Shown here: piece by piece, positions 46,871-55,669 of the stretch
Layout: each line of letters starts with the position of its first letter
Numbering within the stretch: the first letter of the stretch is position 1
Assembly (NCBI RefSeq): GCF_009363655.1
Contig: NZ_CP045393.1
Coordinates: forward strand, 496,001 to 560,000
Origin: Roseovarius sp. THAF27
GTDB taxonomy: Bacteria > Pseudomonadota > Alphaproteobacteria > Rhodobacterales > Rhodobacteraceae
Direction: 5' to 3'
DNA length: 64,000 nucleotides
Translations under genes and position numbers: made by a program
The notes under the pieces: generated by a model
The model's input: only the letters and a program-made list of their open reading frames with translations
What the model was told of the DNA's origin: nothing
The model's database searches: none

Positions 46871-49747
46871 GTGTCCCTCTTCTTTATCGTAGCACTTCCG
46901 TTTTTCGGCGCCCTTCTGCCGGGCTTGATGAATTCGGCGGGGCGGTCGTCCTGTGCAGGGGTCACGTTCACGGTGTCGCTGGCCGCGTTCATCGGGCTTT
47001 TGACCAACCTTCCGACGGTTCTGGCCGGCGGGACGGTGATGGCGCAGATCGACTGGATGCCGGCTCTGGGGCTGAACTTCACGCTGATGCTGGACGGGCT
47101 GGGGTTCTTCTTTGCCTTTTTGATCCTGGGCATCGGGATGCTGATCATTGCCTATGGGCGGCAATACCTGAGCCGCGAAGACCATATGGGCGAGTTCTTC
47201 ACCTATCTGCTGCTGTTCCAGGGCGCGATGGTGGGGATCGTGCTGAGCGACAACATATTGCTTTTGCTGGTGTTCTGGGAGCTGACGTCGTTGTCGTCCT
47301 TCCTGCTGATCGGCTATTGGAAGCATCTGCCCGAAGGCCGACAGGGCGCGCGTATGGCGCTGGCGGTGACGGGTATGGGTGGCCTCGCGATGATCGGTGG
47401 GATGCTGATCCTGGGCCAGATCGTGGGCAGTTACGACCTGAGCGTGATCCTGCAAAACCGCGAGATGATCCAGGCCGACCCGATGTACGTGCCGGCGCTG
47501 ATCCTGATCTTGCTGGGGTGTTTCACCAAGTCGGCGCAGTTCCCGTTCCATTTCTGGCTGCCGCACGCGATGGCCGCCCCCACGCCGGTGTCGGCCTACC
47601 TGCATTCGGCCACCATGGTGAAGGCGGGCATCTTCCTGATGGCGCGGATGTGGCCGGTGCTGTCGGGTACGCCGGAGTGGTTCGTGATCGTCACCACGGC
47701 GGGGCTGATCACGATGGTGCTGGGCGCGGTCATTGCGCTCTTCAAGCATGATCTGAAGGCGCTCTTGGCGTTCTCGACGGTCAGTCACTTGGGCCTGATC
47801 ACGATGCTGTTGGGCACCGGGACCGCGTTCGGGGCGATGGCGGCGGTGTTTCACATCCTGAACCACGCGACGTTCAAGGCGGCGCTCTTTATGTCGGCGG
47901 GGATCATCGACCACGAGGCGCATACGCGGGATATTCGCCTGCTCGGTGGGTTGCGCAAGCTGATGCCGGTGACCTTCGTGATCGCCACGCTGGCCGCACT
48001 CTCGATGGCGGGGATTCCGTTCCTGAACGGCTTTCTGTCCAAGGAAATGATGCTGGAGGAGGCCAACCACACGGTGTTGTTCAACACGTGGTGGTTCGTG
48101 CCGGCACTGGCGGTGGTGGGCTCGCTGTTCTCGGCCGCCTACTGTTTCCGCTTCATCTCGCACACCTTCCTTGGGCCGGTGCGCGACGATTACCCGGCCA
48201 AGCCGCATGATCCGCCGGCGGGCATGTGGCTGCCGCCCGCGATCCTGGTCGTGCTGGTGGTGGTGATCGGGGTCGCCCCCTTCCTGGTGCAGGATTTCGT
48301 GTTCCTTGTGGCCAAGGCCGTGATCGGCGGGGTCGAGCCCCTGGACGTGAAATACATCAAGATCTGGCACGGGCTGGTGCCGGCGCTTTACATGTCAATC
48401 GCCGCCGTGGTGGGCGGGCTGATCGTGCTGTTGCTGTTCAAGCCGCTGCTGAAGCTGTGGGACGCGGCGCCGCGGCCCGAGGCCAAGGTGATCTTCGAGT
48501 GGATCGTCGAGACGGCGGCGGCGGGCGCGCGGGCGCTGATCCATCCGATCCACAACGGATCTTTCACGCGCTATGCCGCGGTGGGGTCGGCGGCGATCAT
48601 CGTGGCGGGCTACTATGCCTGGGCTACGGGCACTGTCGGTGAGGCGACGCGGGAAATGCAGGCGCCGAGTGCAGTGACCATCGCCGGGTGGCTGATGCTG
48701 GTGGCGGCGACGGGGGCGCTGGTGCTGTTGCATCGCAACCGCTTCTTCTCGCTGATCCTGATCGGGATCGTGGGGCTGATGGTGTCGGTGGGCTTCATCT
48801 TCTTCAGCGCGCCGGACCTGGCGATGACGCAGTTCACCGTCGAGGTGGTGACGATCATCCTGCTGCTTCTGGCGCTGAATTTCCTGCCCAAGACGACGCC
48901 GGTGGAAAGCAGCCTGTTGCGCCGGGTGCGCGATGCGGGTGTGGGCGTGGTCGGCGGGCTGGCGACCTTTGCGCTGTCCTATCACTATCTTCTGCGCGAC
49001 GCGGTGAGCAGCCCGATATCCGAGTATCACCTGGCCAACTCGTACAAAGGGGGCGGCGGCACCAACGTGGTGAACGTGATCCTTGTCGATTTCCGGGGCT
49101 TTGACACCTATGGCGAGATCATCGTGCTGGGGATCGCGGCGCTGCTGATCTATGCGCTGACCGAGACGCTGCTGAACAGCAAGGTGCGGGCGCGGCTGCT
49201 AAACCGCACGCCGGACCAGCCGCGCGCGGGCGACATGCACCCGATGATGATGGTGGTGCTGACGCGGGTGATCATGCCGGTGGTCATGATGGTGGGCTTC
49301 TACATCTTCCTGCGCGGCCACAACGAGCCGGGCGGCGGGTTCATCGCCGGGCTGGTCGTGTCGATCGGGGTGGTGATGCAGTACATGGCGAGCGGTTTCG
49401 CCTGGACGTCGCAGCGGTTGCGCTATCCCTATCACGGGGTGATCGGCGCGGGCGTCCTGATTGCCGGGCTGACCGGCATCGGATCGTGGTTCGTGGGCAA
49501 GCCGTTCCTGACCTCGGACTTCACCTATGTGCGCATTCCGCCCTTCGAGAAGTTCGAGCTGGCGACGGCGGCGCTGTTCGACCTGGGCGTGTTCCTGGCG
49601 GTCGTGGGCGCGGTGATGCTGTCGCTGGAAAGCTTCTCGCGGCTGGCGCGGCGGGCGCATACGCCGGATACCGAGCATCCGATGGATATTGACCCGTCAC
49701 GGGATGACCCGCCGAAAACGGTGGGCGCAACCGGGGGGCCTGTCTGA
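46871..49747 (+). CDS. mrpA: Na+/H+ antiporter subunit A/B fusion (MrpAB, PhaAB)
   Basis: A 958-residue polytopic membrane protein. The first ~500 residues are the NuoL-like proton-pumping core (FWELTSLSSFLLIGYW, KSAQFPFHFWLPHAMAAPTPVSAYLHSATMVKAG with the key lysines, DLKALLAFSTVSHLGL). The middle forms the MrpA C-terminal extension, and the last ~160 residues (MVVLTRVIMPVVMMVGFYIFLRGHNEPGGGF) are MrpB, fused as in alphaproteobacterial PhaAB. The GTG at 46871 with AGGAG 5 bases upstream is chosen over ATG 46823. First gene of a six-gene operon for Na+ or K+ extrusion. Confidence 0.93.
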   Translation: MSLFFIVALPFFGALLPGLMNSAGRSSCAGVTFTVSLAAFIGLLTNLPTVLAGGTVMAQIDWMPALGLNFTLMLDGLGFFFAFLILGIGMLIIAYGRQYLSREDHMGEFFTYLLLFQGAMVGIVLSDNILLLLVFWELTSLSSFLLIGYWKHLPEGRQGARMALAVTGMGGLAMIGGMLILGQIVGSYDLSVILQNREMIQADPMYVPALILILLGCFTKSAQFPFHFWLPHAMAAPTPVSAYLHSATMVKAGIFLMARMWPVLSGTPEWFVIVTTAGLITMVLGAVIALFKHDLKALLAFSTVSHLGLITMLLGTGTAFGAMAAVFHILNHATFKAALFMSAGIIDHEAHTRDIRLLGGLRKLMPVTFVIATLAALSMAGIPFLNGFLSKEMMLEEANHTVLFNTWWFVPALAVVGSLFSAAYCFRFISHTFLGPVRDDYPAKPHDPPAGMWLPPAILVVLVVVIGVAPFLVQDFVFLVAKAVIGGVEPLDVKYIKIWHGLVPALYMSIAAVVGGLIVLLLFKPLLKLWDAAPRPEAKVIFEWIVETAAAGARALIHPIHNGSFTRYAAVGSAAIIVAGYYAWATGTVGEATREMQAPSAVTIAGWLMLVAATGALVLLHRNRFFSLILIGIVGLMVSVGFIFFSAPDLAMTQFTVEVVTIILLLLALNFLPKTTPVESSLLRRVRDAGVGVVGGLATFALSYHYLLRDAVSSPISEYHLANSYKGGGGTNVVNVILVDFRGFDTYGEIIVLGIAALLIYALTETLLNSKVRARLLNRTPDQPRAGDMHPMMMVVLTRVIMPVVMMVGFYIFLRGHNEPGGGFIAGLVVSIGVVMQYMASGFAWTSQRLRYPYHGVIGAGVLIAGLTGIGSWFVGKPFLTSDFTYVRIPPFEKFELATAALFDLGVFLAVVGAVMLSLESFSRLARRAHTPDTEHPMDIDPSRDDPPKTVGATGGPV

Positions 49748-50109
49748 TGGAGTTTCTTGTTGCATCGGCCATCGGTGTCATGACGGCGGGTGGGTTGTAC
49801 CTCGTGCTGCGCTTGCGGACGTTCCCGGTGATCCTGGGGATTTCGCTGCTGACCTATGCGGTGAACGTGTTCTTGTTCGCCTCGGGGCGGCTGACCGTCG
49901 GGGCCCCGCCAGTGTTGGTGGACGGGGTGGAGACGTATACGGACCCGCTGCCGCAGGCGCTGGTGCTGACGGCAATAGTGATCTCGTTCGGGATGACCGC
50001 AGTCGTGGTGATGATCGCGCTGGGGTCGTTCCTGGGCGCGGATGACGACCACGTGGACGACCAGCCGGAAGAAGACGAAGACGACGTGCAGGCGGAGGGC
50101 CAGCAATGA
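49747..50109 (+). CDS. mrpC: Na+/H+ antiporter subunit C
   Basis: A 120-residue NuoK-like subunit with three membrane helices (residues about 2-20, 26-46 and 73-97) and the DPLPQALVLTAIVISFGMTA signature. The acidic tail (DDDHVDDQPEEDEDD) is cytoplasmic. It starts in the TGATG of the MrpA stop and overlaps mrpD by 4 bases. Confidence 0.92.
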   Translation: MEFLVASAIGVMTAGGLYLVLRLRTFPVILGISLLTYAVNVFLFASGRLTVGAPPVLVDGVETYTDPLPQALVLTAIVISFGMTAVVVMIALGSFLGADDDHVDDQPEEDEDDVQAEGQQ

Positions 50110-51773
50110 CCCATTGGATTATCGCGCCCGTCGTGCTGCCGGCGCTGCTGGCGCCGTTCATCGTGCTGGCCGCGCGGTTTCATTTCGGGATTCAGCGGGC
50201 GTTTTCCGTGGCCGGGGTCGTGGCGCTGATCGCCATTTCGGCGAGCCTGGCGTGGAGCGTGTCGGGCGGGGACGTGATCCTCTACCAGCTGAGCGACTGG
50301 GCCGCGCCCTTTGGCATCGTGCTGGTGGGCGACCGGCTGTCGACGCTGATGGTGCTGCTGACCTCCGTTCTGGCGCTGTTCGTGCTGCTTTATGCCATCG
50401 GGTCGAAATGGGACGAGCGGGGGTGGCATTTTCACGCGCTGTTCCAGTTCCAGCTGATGGGGATCATGGGGGCGTTCCTGACCGGCGACCTGTTCAACCT
50501 GTTCGTGTTCTTCGAGGTGCTGCTGATCGCGTCCTATGGTCTGATGATCCACGCGGGCGGCAACGCGCGGCTGCGGGCGGGGGTGCAGTATGTTCTGTAC
50601 AACCTGATCGGCTCGACGCTGTTTCTGTTCGCGCTGGGCTCGATCTATGCCGAGGCGGGGACGCTGAACATGGCGGACCTGGCCGAGCGGGTGACGCAGA
50701 TCGGCGCGGAGGAGACGGTGGGCATCCGGGTGGCGGCGGTGCTGCTGCTCTTGGTATTCGCCATCAAGGCGGCGCTGGTGCCGCTGCATTTCTGGCTGCC
50801 ATCGAGCTATGCCGAGGCGCCGTCCCCGGTGGCGGCCCTGTTTGCGATCATGACCAAGGTGGGGGCCTATGCCATCATCCGGGTCTACACGATGATCTTT
50901 CCGCCCGACCTGGAGGCGACGGCGGGGCTGCACGTGGTGTGGCTGATGCCTGCGGCCTTGGTCTCACTGGCCATCGGGATGATCGGGGTGCTGGCCGCTA
51001 AGAAACTCGACCGGCTGGTGGCGTTCTCGATCATCGGGTCGATGGGCATGGTGATGGTGGCGATTGCGCTGTTTACTGAGGCCGGGATCGCGGCGGCGCT
51101 CTATTACATCGTGCATTCGACGCTGGCGGGGGCCATCCTGTTCCTGATCACCGATCTGGCGCGGGCGGGGCGTGACAACCTGAACCTGACGGCGCAGCCG
51201 CCGGTGTCCGGCGCGCCGCTGACTGCGGGGATGTTCTTTGTCGGCGCGATTGCCATGGCGGGTCTGCCGCCGCTCTCGGGGTTTTTGGGCAAGCTGCTGG
51301 TGCTGGACGCGGCCTATGACAGCGCGCAGATGCCTTGGATCTGGGCGGTCGTGCTGGTGTCCAGCCTGATCAGCGTGGTGGGCTTTGCCCGGGCGGGCAG
51401 CAATGTCTTCTGGAAGGCGCGCAGCATCGCGCGGCCAGAGGATGCGCCTGTGGTGGCGGCGCCGTCGGCGCTGAGCTATACCGCTGTCGGCGGGCTGATT
51501 GCGCTGTTGATCGCGCACACGGTCTTTGCCGGGCAGGTGCACGGGTACACGCGGGCCATCTCGGCGCAGCTGTTCGCGCCGGAGCCTTACATCTCGACCG
51601 TGCTGGAAACGCCGGGCAAGCTGGGCCGGCCGGAGGACAAGGCCAAGGGTGGCTATGGCGATGACGGCCATGGCGACGAGAGCCACGGTGCCGAGAGCCA
51701 CGGCGATGACGCGGCCCATGGCGAGAGCGACGCGGGCTATGGCGCGGACGAACAAGAGAACGGGGGGCACTGA
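50106..51773 (+). CDS. mrpD: Na+/H+ antiporter subunit D with His/Asp/Gly-rich tail
   Basis: A 555-residue NuoN/M-like antiporter subunit with about 14 helices. It has GDLFNLFVFFEVLLIASYGLM, KAALVPLHFWLPSSYAEAPSPVAALFAIMTKVGAYAIIR and the later AGLPPLSGFLGKLLVLDA motif. The last ~45 residues are a soluble tail of repeated Gly-Asp-His-Gly-Glu units (for example GDDGHGDESHGAESHGDD) unlike the rest of the protein, possibly metal-binding. The next gene starts 1 base after its stop. Confidence 0.93.
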   Translation: MTHWIIAPVVLPALLAPFIVLAARFHFGIQRAFSVAGVVALIAISASLAWSVSGGDVILYQLSDWAAPFGIVLVGDRLSTLMVLLTSVLALFVLLYAIGSKWDERGWHFHALFQFQLMGIMGAFLTGDLFNLFVFFEVLLIASYGLMIHAGGNARLRAGVQYVLYNLIGSTLFLFALGSIYAEAGTLNMADLAERVTQIGAEETVGIRVAAVLLLLVFAIKAALVPLHFWLPSSYAEAPSPVAALFAIMTKVGAYAIIRVYTMIFPPDLEATAGLHVVWLMPAALVSLAIGMIGVLAAKKLDRLVAFSIIGSMGMVMVAIALFTEAGIAAALYYIVHSTLAGAILFLITDLARAGRDNLNLTAQPPVSGAPLTAGMFFVGAIAMAGLPPLSGFLGKLLVLDAAYDSAQMPWIWAVVLVSSLISVVGFARAGSNVFWKARSIARPEDAPVVAAPSALSYTAVGGLIALLIAHTVFAGQVHGYTRAISAQLFAPEPYISTVLETPGKLGRPEDKAKGGYGDDGHGDESHGAESHGDDAAHGESDAGYGADEQENGGH

Positions 51774-51774
51774 C

Positions 51775-52275
51775 ATGACACGCGCGTTCTACTGGCTGTT
51801 TCCGCATCCGTTCCTGACCCTGCTGCTGACGCTGGTCTGGGTGCTGTTGCAGAACGGGTTTTCCGCCGGGATGGCGGTGTTCGGGCTGATCCTGGGGATC
51901 ATCATCCCGTGGATGACCTCGATCTGGTGGCCGGACACGCCCAAGGGGTTCAACCTGTTCCGCATGTTCTCCTATGGCCTGATCGTGATCTGGGATATTA
52001 TCATCGCCAACCTGCAGGTGGCGTGGATCGTGCTGACTGTGCCGAACGACAAGCTGAAACCGGCCTGGATCGTGGTGCCGCTGGACCTGGTGAAGCCCGA
52101 GGCGATCACCATCCTCGCCGGCACGATCACCCTGACGCCCGGCACCGTCTCGTCAGATTTGTCCGACGAGGGGCACAGCCTGTTGGTGCATGTGCTGCAC
52201 ACCGATGACCCGGACGCGGTGCGCGACGAGATCAAGACCCGCTACGAGGCCCGGCTGGAGGAGATTTTCGCATGA
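51775..52275 (+). CDS. mrpE: Na+/H+ antiporter subunit E
   Basis: A 166-residue subunit with N-terminal hydrophobic helices (FLTLLLTLVWVLLQNGF and MAVFGLILGIIIPWM) and the soluble MrpE domain: LVKPEAITILAGTITLTPGTVSSDL, LLVHVLHTDDP. The ATG at 51775 follows the mrpD stop by 1 base. It overlaps mrpF by 4 bases. Confidence 0.92.
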   Translation: MTRAFYWLFPHPFLTLLLTLVWVLLQNGFSAGMAVFGLILGIIIPWMTSIWWPDTPKGFNLFRMFSYGLIVIWDIIIANLQVAWIVLTVPNDKLKPAWIVVPLDLVKPEAITILAGTITLTPGTVSSDLSDEGHSLLVHVLHTDDPDAVRDEIKTRYEARLEEIFA

Positions 52276-52559
52276 GCAACCCTGCCGATATCATGGACAT
52301 TGCCATCGTGATTTCCTTCGTGGCGCTGGCGCTGGGGCAGATCCTGTCGATGGTGCGGCTGGTGTTGGGGCCGACACCGGGCGACCGGATCCTGGCGCTG
52401 GACACGATGGTGATCAACGCGCTGGGGCTGGTGGTGATGGTGGGCATCTACCAGGGCGTGCAGGTCTATTTCGAGGTCACGCTGCTGATCGCGATGCTGG
52501 GCTTCGTCTCCACCGTGGCGCTGGCGCGGTTCATCCTGCGGGGGGACATCATCGAATGA
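52272..52559 (+). CDS. mrpF: Na+/H+ antiporter subunit F
   Basis: A 95-residue, three-helix subunit with the MrpF hallmark VLGPTPGDRILALDTMVINALGLVVMVGI and a second LIAMLGFVSTVALARFI segment. ATGA overlaps join it to mrpE and mrpG. Confidence 0.92.
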   Translation: MSNPADIMDIAIVISFVALALGQILSMVRLVLGPTPGDRILALDTMVINALGLVVMVGIYQGVQVYFEVTLLIAMLGFVSTVALARFILRGDIIE

Positions 52560-52954
52560 GCTGGTTGGAGATCGGAAATCTTGCCGTCGCGTTCTGCCTG
52601 CTGGTGGGATCGGGATTTGTCACGGTGGGCGTGTTCGGCCTGTTGAAGTTCAACGATCCGATGACGCGCCTGCACGCGCCCACCAAGGTGGGCACGCTGG
52701 GGATCGGGATGTTCCTGCTGGCGTCGATGATCCATTCGTTCCTGATCGGCGACAGGTCCTATCACGAGCCGCTGATCATGGCGTTCCTGTTCGTCACCGC
52801 GCCCATATCGGCGCATTTCATCGCCAAGGTGAACATCCACAAACGGGCTTGCGAGACGCCGCCCAGCCCGCCGCGCGACGACACGTGGTCGACGCTGACG
52901 GACCCGGACCTGGAGAAAGAGGCCGAGGCGGACGCGGCGAAGGCGCAGGAGTAG
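52556..52954 (+). CDS. mrpG: Na+/H+ antiporter subunit G
   Basis: A 132-residue, three-helix subunit with the MrpG pattern GVFGLLKFNDPMTRLHAPTKVGTLGIGMF and LIMAFLFVTAPISAHFIAK. The polar C-terminal extension (TPPSPPRDDTWSTLTDPDLEKEAEADAAKAQE) is acidic and is not conserved. Last gene of mrpAB-C-D-E-F-G; a hairpin follows at 53016. Confidence 0.92.
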   Translation: MSWLEIGNLAVAFCLLVGSGFVTVGVFGLLKFNDPMTRLHAPTKVGTLGIGMFLLASMIHSFLIGDRSYHEPLIMAFLFVTAPISAHFIAKVNIHKRACETPPSPPRDDTWSTLTDPDLEKEAEADAAKAQE

Positions 52955-53015
52955 GGCGCGGCCTGCGAGGCGGGCGACGCGTGGATTTTCACCCACCCTA
53001 CGAAGGCGGCAGGAG

Positions 53016-53036
53016 GTCCCGGATCGGGTCCGGGAC
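53016..53036. repeat. REP-like palindrome downstream of mrpG
   Basis: GTCCCGGA (53016-53023) pairs with TCCGGGAC (53029-53036) around a 5-nt loop. The arms carry CCGGA/TCCGG instead of the CCGGG/CCCGG arms at 634-675, with base pairing preserved, so it looks like the same repeat family. No T-run follows. Confidence 0.55.
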
Positions 53037-53101
53037 GGTGGTTATCCAACTTGCGCACGTGCGGCTTACAAGAGCACGGCACACCGCTTTCGCTGCTCCA
53101 T

Positions 53102-53218
53102 TCAAACCAGAGGCTTGAAGAAACGCTGATACACACGGCGGGGCAGCCAGCCGAGATGAGGGGTGGACCAGTCGAGACGGTTGCGCACCAGAACGCTGCG
53201 GGCGTGAATAAGGGACAT
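53102..53218 (-). CDS. possible 38-residue small protein with regulated promoter
   Basis: ATG at 53218 (minus strand) has a near-ideal AGGAG 8 bases upstream and encodes 38 residues: MSLIHARSVLVRNRLDWS... followed by a basic, aromatic ending (RVYQRFFKPLV). It is not recognised. Support is the ribosome site and a promoter/operator directly upstream (53267-53299). It is too short to judge by composition and could be a leader peptide or sRNA region. Confidence 0.5.
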   Translation of the reverse strand: MSLIHARSVLVRNRLDWSTPHLGWLPRRVYQRFFKPLV

Positions 53219-53266
53219 TTTATTTACTCCTGAGAGGGTGGCGGGATGCCAGCATTGTTGTCGATG

Positions 53267-53299
53267 CATTGTATATACAATGTAGTTACGAAAAGTCAA
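53267..53299 (-). promoter_or_regulatory. promoter overlapped by a perfect 16-bp palindromic operator
   Basis: Minus strand: TTGACT (53299-53294), an 18-base spacer, then TATACA (53275-53270). The -10 box lies inside CATTGTATATACAATG (53267-53282), a perfect palindrome fitting the GT-N-TA-N-AC consensus of HutC-type GntR repressors. The same TGTATATACA core lies in front of the HHH/H1-like gene (8751-8760), suggesting a shared regulator. Confidence 0.65.
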
Positions 53300-53381
53300 C
53301 GATGCCGCGGGGCGATTTCTTGGTCGTCCTCACCAATCCTTGCGCATGACAGAAAACCCAAGGGCTGGCGCGATGACGGTG

Positions 53382-53409
53382 TTGACTCTGTCACGCACCC
53401 TTATATAAG
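53382..53409 (+). promoter_or_regulatory. predicted rpsD promoter
   Basis: TTGACT (53382-53387) and TATAAG (53404-53409) are separated by 16 bases, 121 bases before the rpsD ATG. The rest of the 53300-53530 stretch holds a REP-like sequence and the AAGGAGAT ribosome site (53518-53525), and no other gene is seen. Confidence 0.55.
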
Positions 53410-53463
53410 CGCGGCTTCATTGGTGTTGGTGGCCCTCGCAAGGGGATGCCTGTCGCCCGAGAT

Positions 53464-53480
53464 CCAGGATCAAGTCCGGG
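53464..53480. repeat. degenerate REP-like palindrome in the rpsD leader
   Basis: CCAGGATCAAGTCCGGG shares the GGATCAAGTCCGGG core of the REP-like elements at 634, 658 and 53016. One arm has a mismatch. It lies in the probable 5' leader of rpsD. Confidence 0.4.
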
Positions 53481-53530
53481 ACAGGGAGAGGACAACGCCC
53501 TTCGAAACCTGAAACGAAGGAGATCAGTCG

Positions 53531-54151
53531 ATGACAAAGAGAACGGCTGCCAAATACAAGATCGACCGCCGGATGGGCGAAAACATCTGGGGGCGTCCGA
53601 AATCCCCGGTCAACCGCCGCGAATACGGCCCCGGCCAGCACGGTCAGCGCCGCAAGGCGAAGATTTCCGACTTTGGCCTGCAGCTGCGCGCCAAGCAGAA
53701 GCTGAAAGGCTATTACGGCGACCTGACCGAGAAGCAATTCCGCCGCATCTTCCGCGAGGCCGAGCGTCTGAAAGGCGACACCGGCGAGCTGCTGATCGGC
53801 CTGCTGGAGCGCCGTCTGGACGCGGTTGTCTACCGTGCCAAGTTCGTGCCGACCATCTTTGCCGCGCGTCAGTTCGTGAACCACCGTCACGTGCGCGTGA
53901 ACGGCAAGCTGGTGAACATCCCGTCCTACCGTGTTAAGGAAGGCGACGTGATCGAGGTTCGTGACCGTTCGAAGCAGATGGCCGCCATCCTGGAAGCCAC
54001 GCAACTGCCCGAGCGTGACGTGCCGGACTATATCGACGTGGACAATTCCAAACTGACCGCGACCTTCGTGCGGACGCCGTCCTTGGGCGACGTGCCCTAC
54101 CCGGTGATGATGGAACCGAACCTGGTCATCGAATTCTACGCGCAGAACTAA
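53531..54151 (+). CDS. rpsD: 30S ribosomal protein S4
   Basis: A 206-residue primary 16S rRNA-binding protein that nucleates 30S assembly. It has the alphaproteobacterial N-terminus ([21 protein letters not shown]), [21 protein letters not shown], and the S4 domain ([43 protein letters not shown]). The start is fixed by AAGGAGAT. It is a single-gene unit ending at the terminator at 54181, which is typical when rpsD lies outside the S10/alpha operons. Confidence 0.97.
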   Translation: MTKRTAAKYKIDRRMGENIWGRPKSPVNRREYGPGQHGQRRKAKISDFGLQLRAKQKLKGYYGDLTEKQFRRIFREAERLKGDTGELLIGLLERRLDAVVYRAKFVPTIFAARQFVNHRHVRVNGKLVNIPSYRVKEGDVIEVRDRSKQMAAILEATQLPERDVPDYIDVDNSKLTATFVRTPSLGDVPYPVMMEPNLVIEFYAQN

Positions 54152-54180
54152 GCCTCTTAGGTCTGCAGCACCTGATCCGG

Positions 54181-54208
54181 AAGGCCGCGCCGCTGGGCGC
54201 GGCCTTTT
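54181..54208. terminator. intrinsic terminator of rpsD
   Basis: AAGGCCGCGCC (54181-54191) pairs with GGCGCGGCCTT (54196-54206), loop GCTG, followed by TTTT-like TT. Lies 29 bases after the rpsD stop. Confidence 0.85.
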
Positions 54209-54247
54209 GCATTTGCAAGGCATTTGAAGCTGGAGGAGACGCAAGGC

Positions 54248-55669
54248 ATGGCTGAGGATTATCCCAAGTACGGGCGTATCGACGGGACCATCGTGATGAT
54301 CGGCTTCGGGTCGATCGCCAAGGGGACCTGGCCGCTGATCGAGCGGCATTTCGATTATGACGCCGACAAATTCGTGGTGATCGAGCCGAACGCGGCCAAT
54401 CACGATGCCTTGCGCGAGTTGGGTCTGCGGTTTGTGCCAGAGGCGGTGACGGCGGAGAATTACCGCGACTTGCTGGGTGGGCTGATCGAGCCGGGCAAGG
54501 GGTTCGTGGTGAACCTGAGCGTCGATACGTCATCGCTCGACCTGATGAAGTTCTGCCGCGAGCAGGGTGTGCTGTATATCGACACGGTGGTGGAGCCGTG
54601 GGCGGGGTACTATTTCGACACTCAGGACAACGCGGCGCGGACGAACTATGCGCTGCGGCAGGCGGTGCGGGACGAGAAGGCGGCCAATCCGGGCGGGACC
54701 ACGGCGGTCAGTTGCTGCGGAGCGAACCCCGGGATGGTCAGCTGGTTCGTCAAGGAAGCGTTGCTGACGCTGGCCCGCGACACCGGCAAGGACGCGGAGG
54801 CGCCGAAGGACCGGGACGGCTGGGCGAAGCTGATGCAGGGGCTGGGCGTGAAGGGCGTGCATATCGCCGAGCGGGACACCCAGGCGCGGGCCCTGCCGCG
54901 GCCGCGGGGGCATTTCGTCAACACCTGGTCGGTCGAGGGGTTCATCGCGGAAGGGTTCCAGCCCGCCGAGCTGGGCTGGGGCACGCATGAGACGTGGTTT
55001 CCCGAGAACGGGCACAGCCATGACACGGGCTGTCGGGCGGGGATCTGGCTGGAACGGCCGGGGGCGATCACGCGCGTGCATACGTGGTGTCCGACGCCGG
55101 GGCCGCAATTCGGGTTCCTGGTGACGCATAACGAGGCGATCTCGATTTCCGATTTCTACACGGTGGGCGCGCCGGATGCGCCGGAGTTCCGGCCCACCTG
55201 CCACTATGCCTATCATCCCTGCGACGACGCGGTGTTGTCGCTGCACGAGATGTTCGGGGCGGGGCGGCAGCAGACCACGCACGAGATCCTGGACGTGGAT
55301 GAGATCGTGACTGGAATCGATGAGCTGGGCGTGCTGCTTTACGGGCATGAGAAGAACGCGATGTGGTACGGCTCTCGCCTGTCGAACGAGGAAACCAAGG
55401 CGTTGGCGCCGTATCAGAATGCGACCGGCTTGCAGGTGACGAGCGCGGTGCTGGCGGGCATGGTCTGGGCGCTGGAGAACCCTGAGGCGGGGATCGTGGA
55501 GACCGACGAGATGGACCACGCCCGGTGCCTGGAGGTGCAGCGGCCTTACCTGGGCCCGGTGGAAGCGCATTACACCGACTGGACGCCCTTGCAGGATCGG
55601 TGGGAGCATTTCCCCGAGGATATCGACGAGAGCGATCCGTGGCTTTTCCGGAACGTGCTGGCGTCGTGA
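54248..55669 (+). CDS. hss: homospermidine synthase
   Basis: Makes sym-homospermidine from putrescine (or from spermidine plus putrescine) with NAD+ as bound cofactor. The 473-residue protein has the Rossmann start MIGFGSIAKGTWPLIERHF, VNLSVDTSSLDLMKFCREQ, DTVVEPWAGYYFD, CGANPGMVSWFVKEAL and the GHSHDTGCRAG segment of the bacterial family. ATG 54248 follows GGAGGAGACGCAAGGC. No carboxynorspermidine or ornithine decarboxylase gene is adjacent, so substrate supply comes from elsewhere. Confidence 0.92.
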   Translation: MAEDYPKYGRIDGTIVMIGFGSIAKGTWPLIERHFDYDADKFVVIEPNAANHDALRELGLRFVPEAVTAENYRDLLGGLIEPGKGFVVNLSVDTSSLDLMKFCREQGVLYIDTVVEPWAGYYFDTQDNAARTNYALRQAVRDEKAANPGGTTAVSCCGANPGMVSWFVKEALLTLARDTGKDAEAPKDRDGWAKLMQGLGVKGVHIAERDTQARALPRPRGHFVNTWSVEGFIAEGFQPAELGWGTHETWFPENGHSHDTGCRAGIWLERPGAITRVHTWCPTPGPQFGFLVTHNEAISISDFYTVGAPDAPEFRPTCHYAYHPCDDAVLSLHEMFGAGRQQTTHEILDVDEIVTGIDELGVLLYGHEKNAMWYGSRLSNEETKALAPYQNATGLQVTSAVLAGMVWALENPEAGIVETDEMDHARCLEVQRPYLGPVEAHYTDWTPLQDRWEHFPEDIDESDPWLFRNVLAS

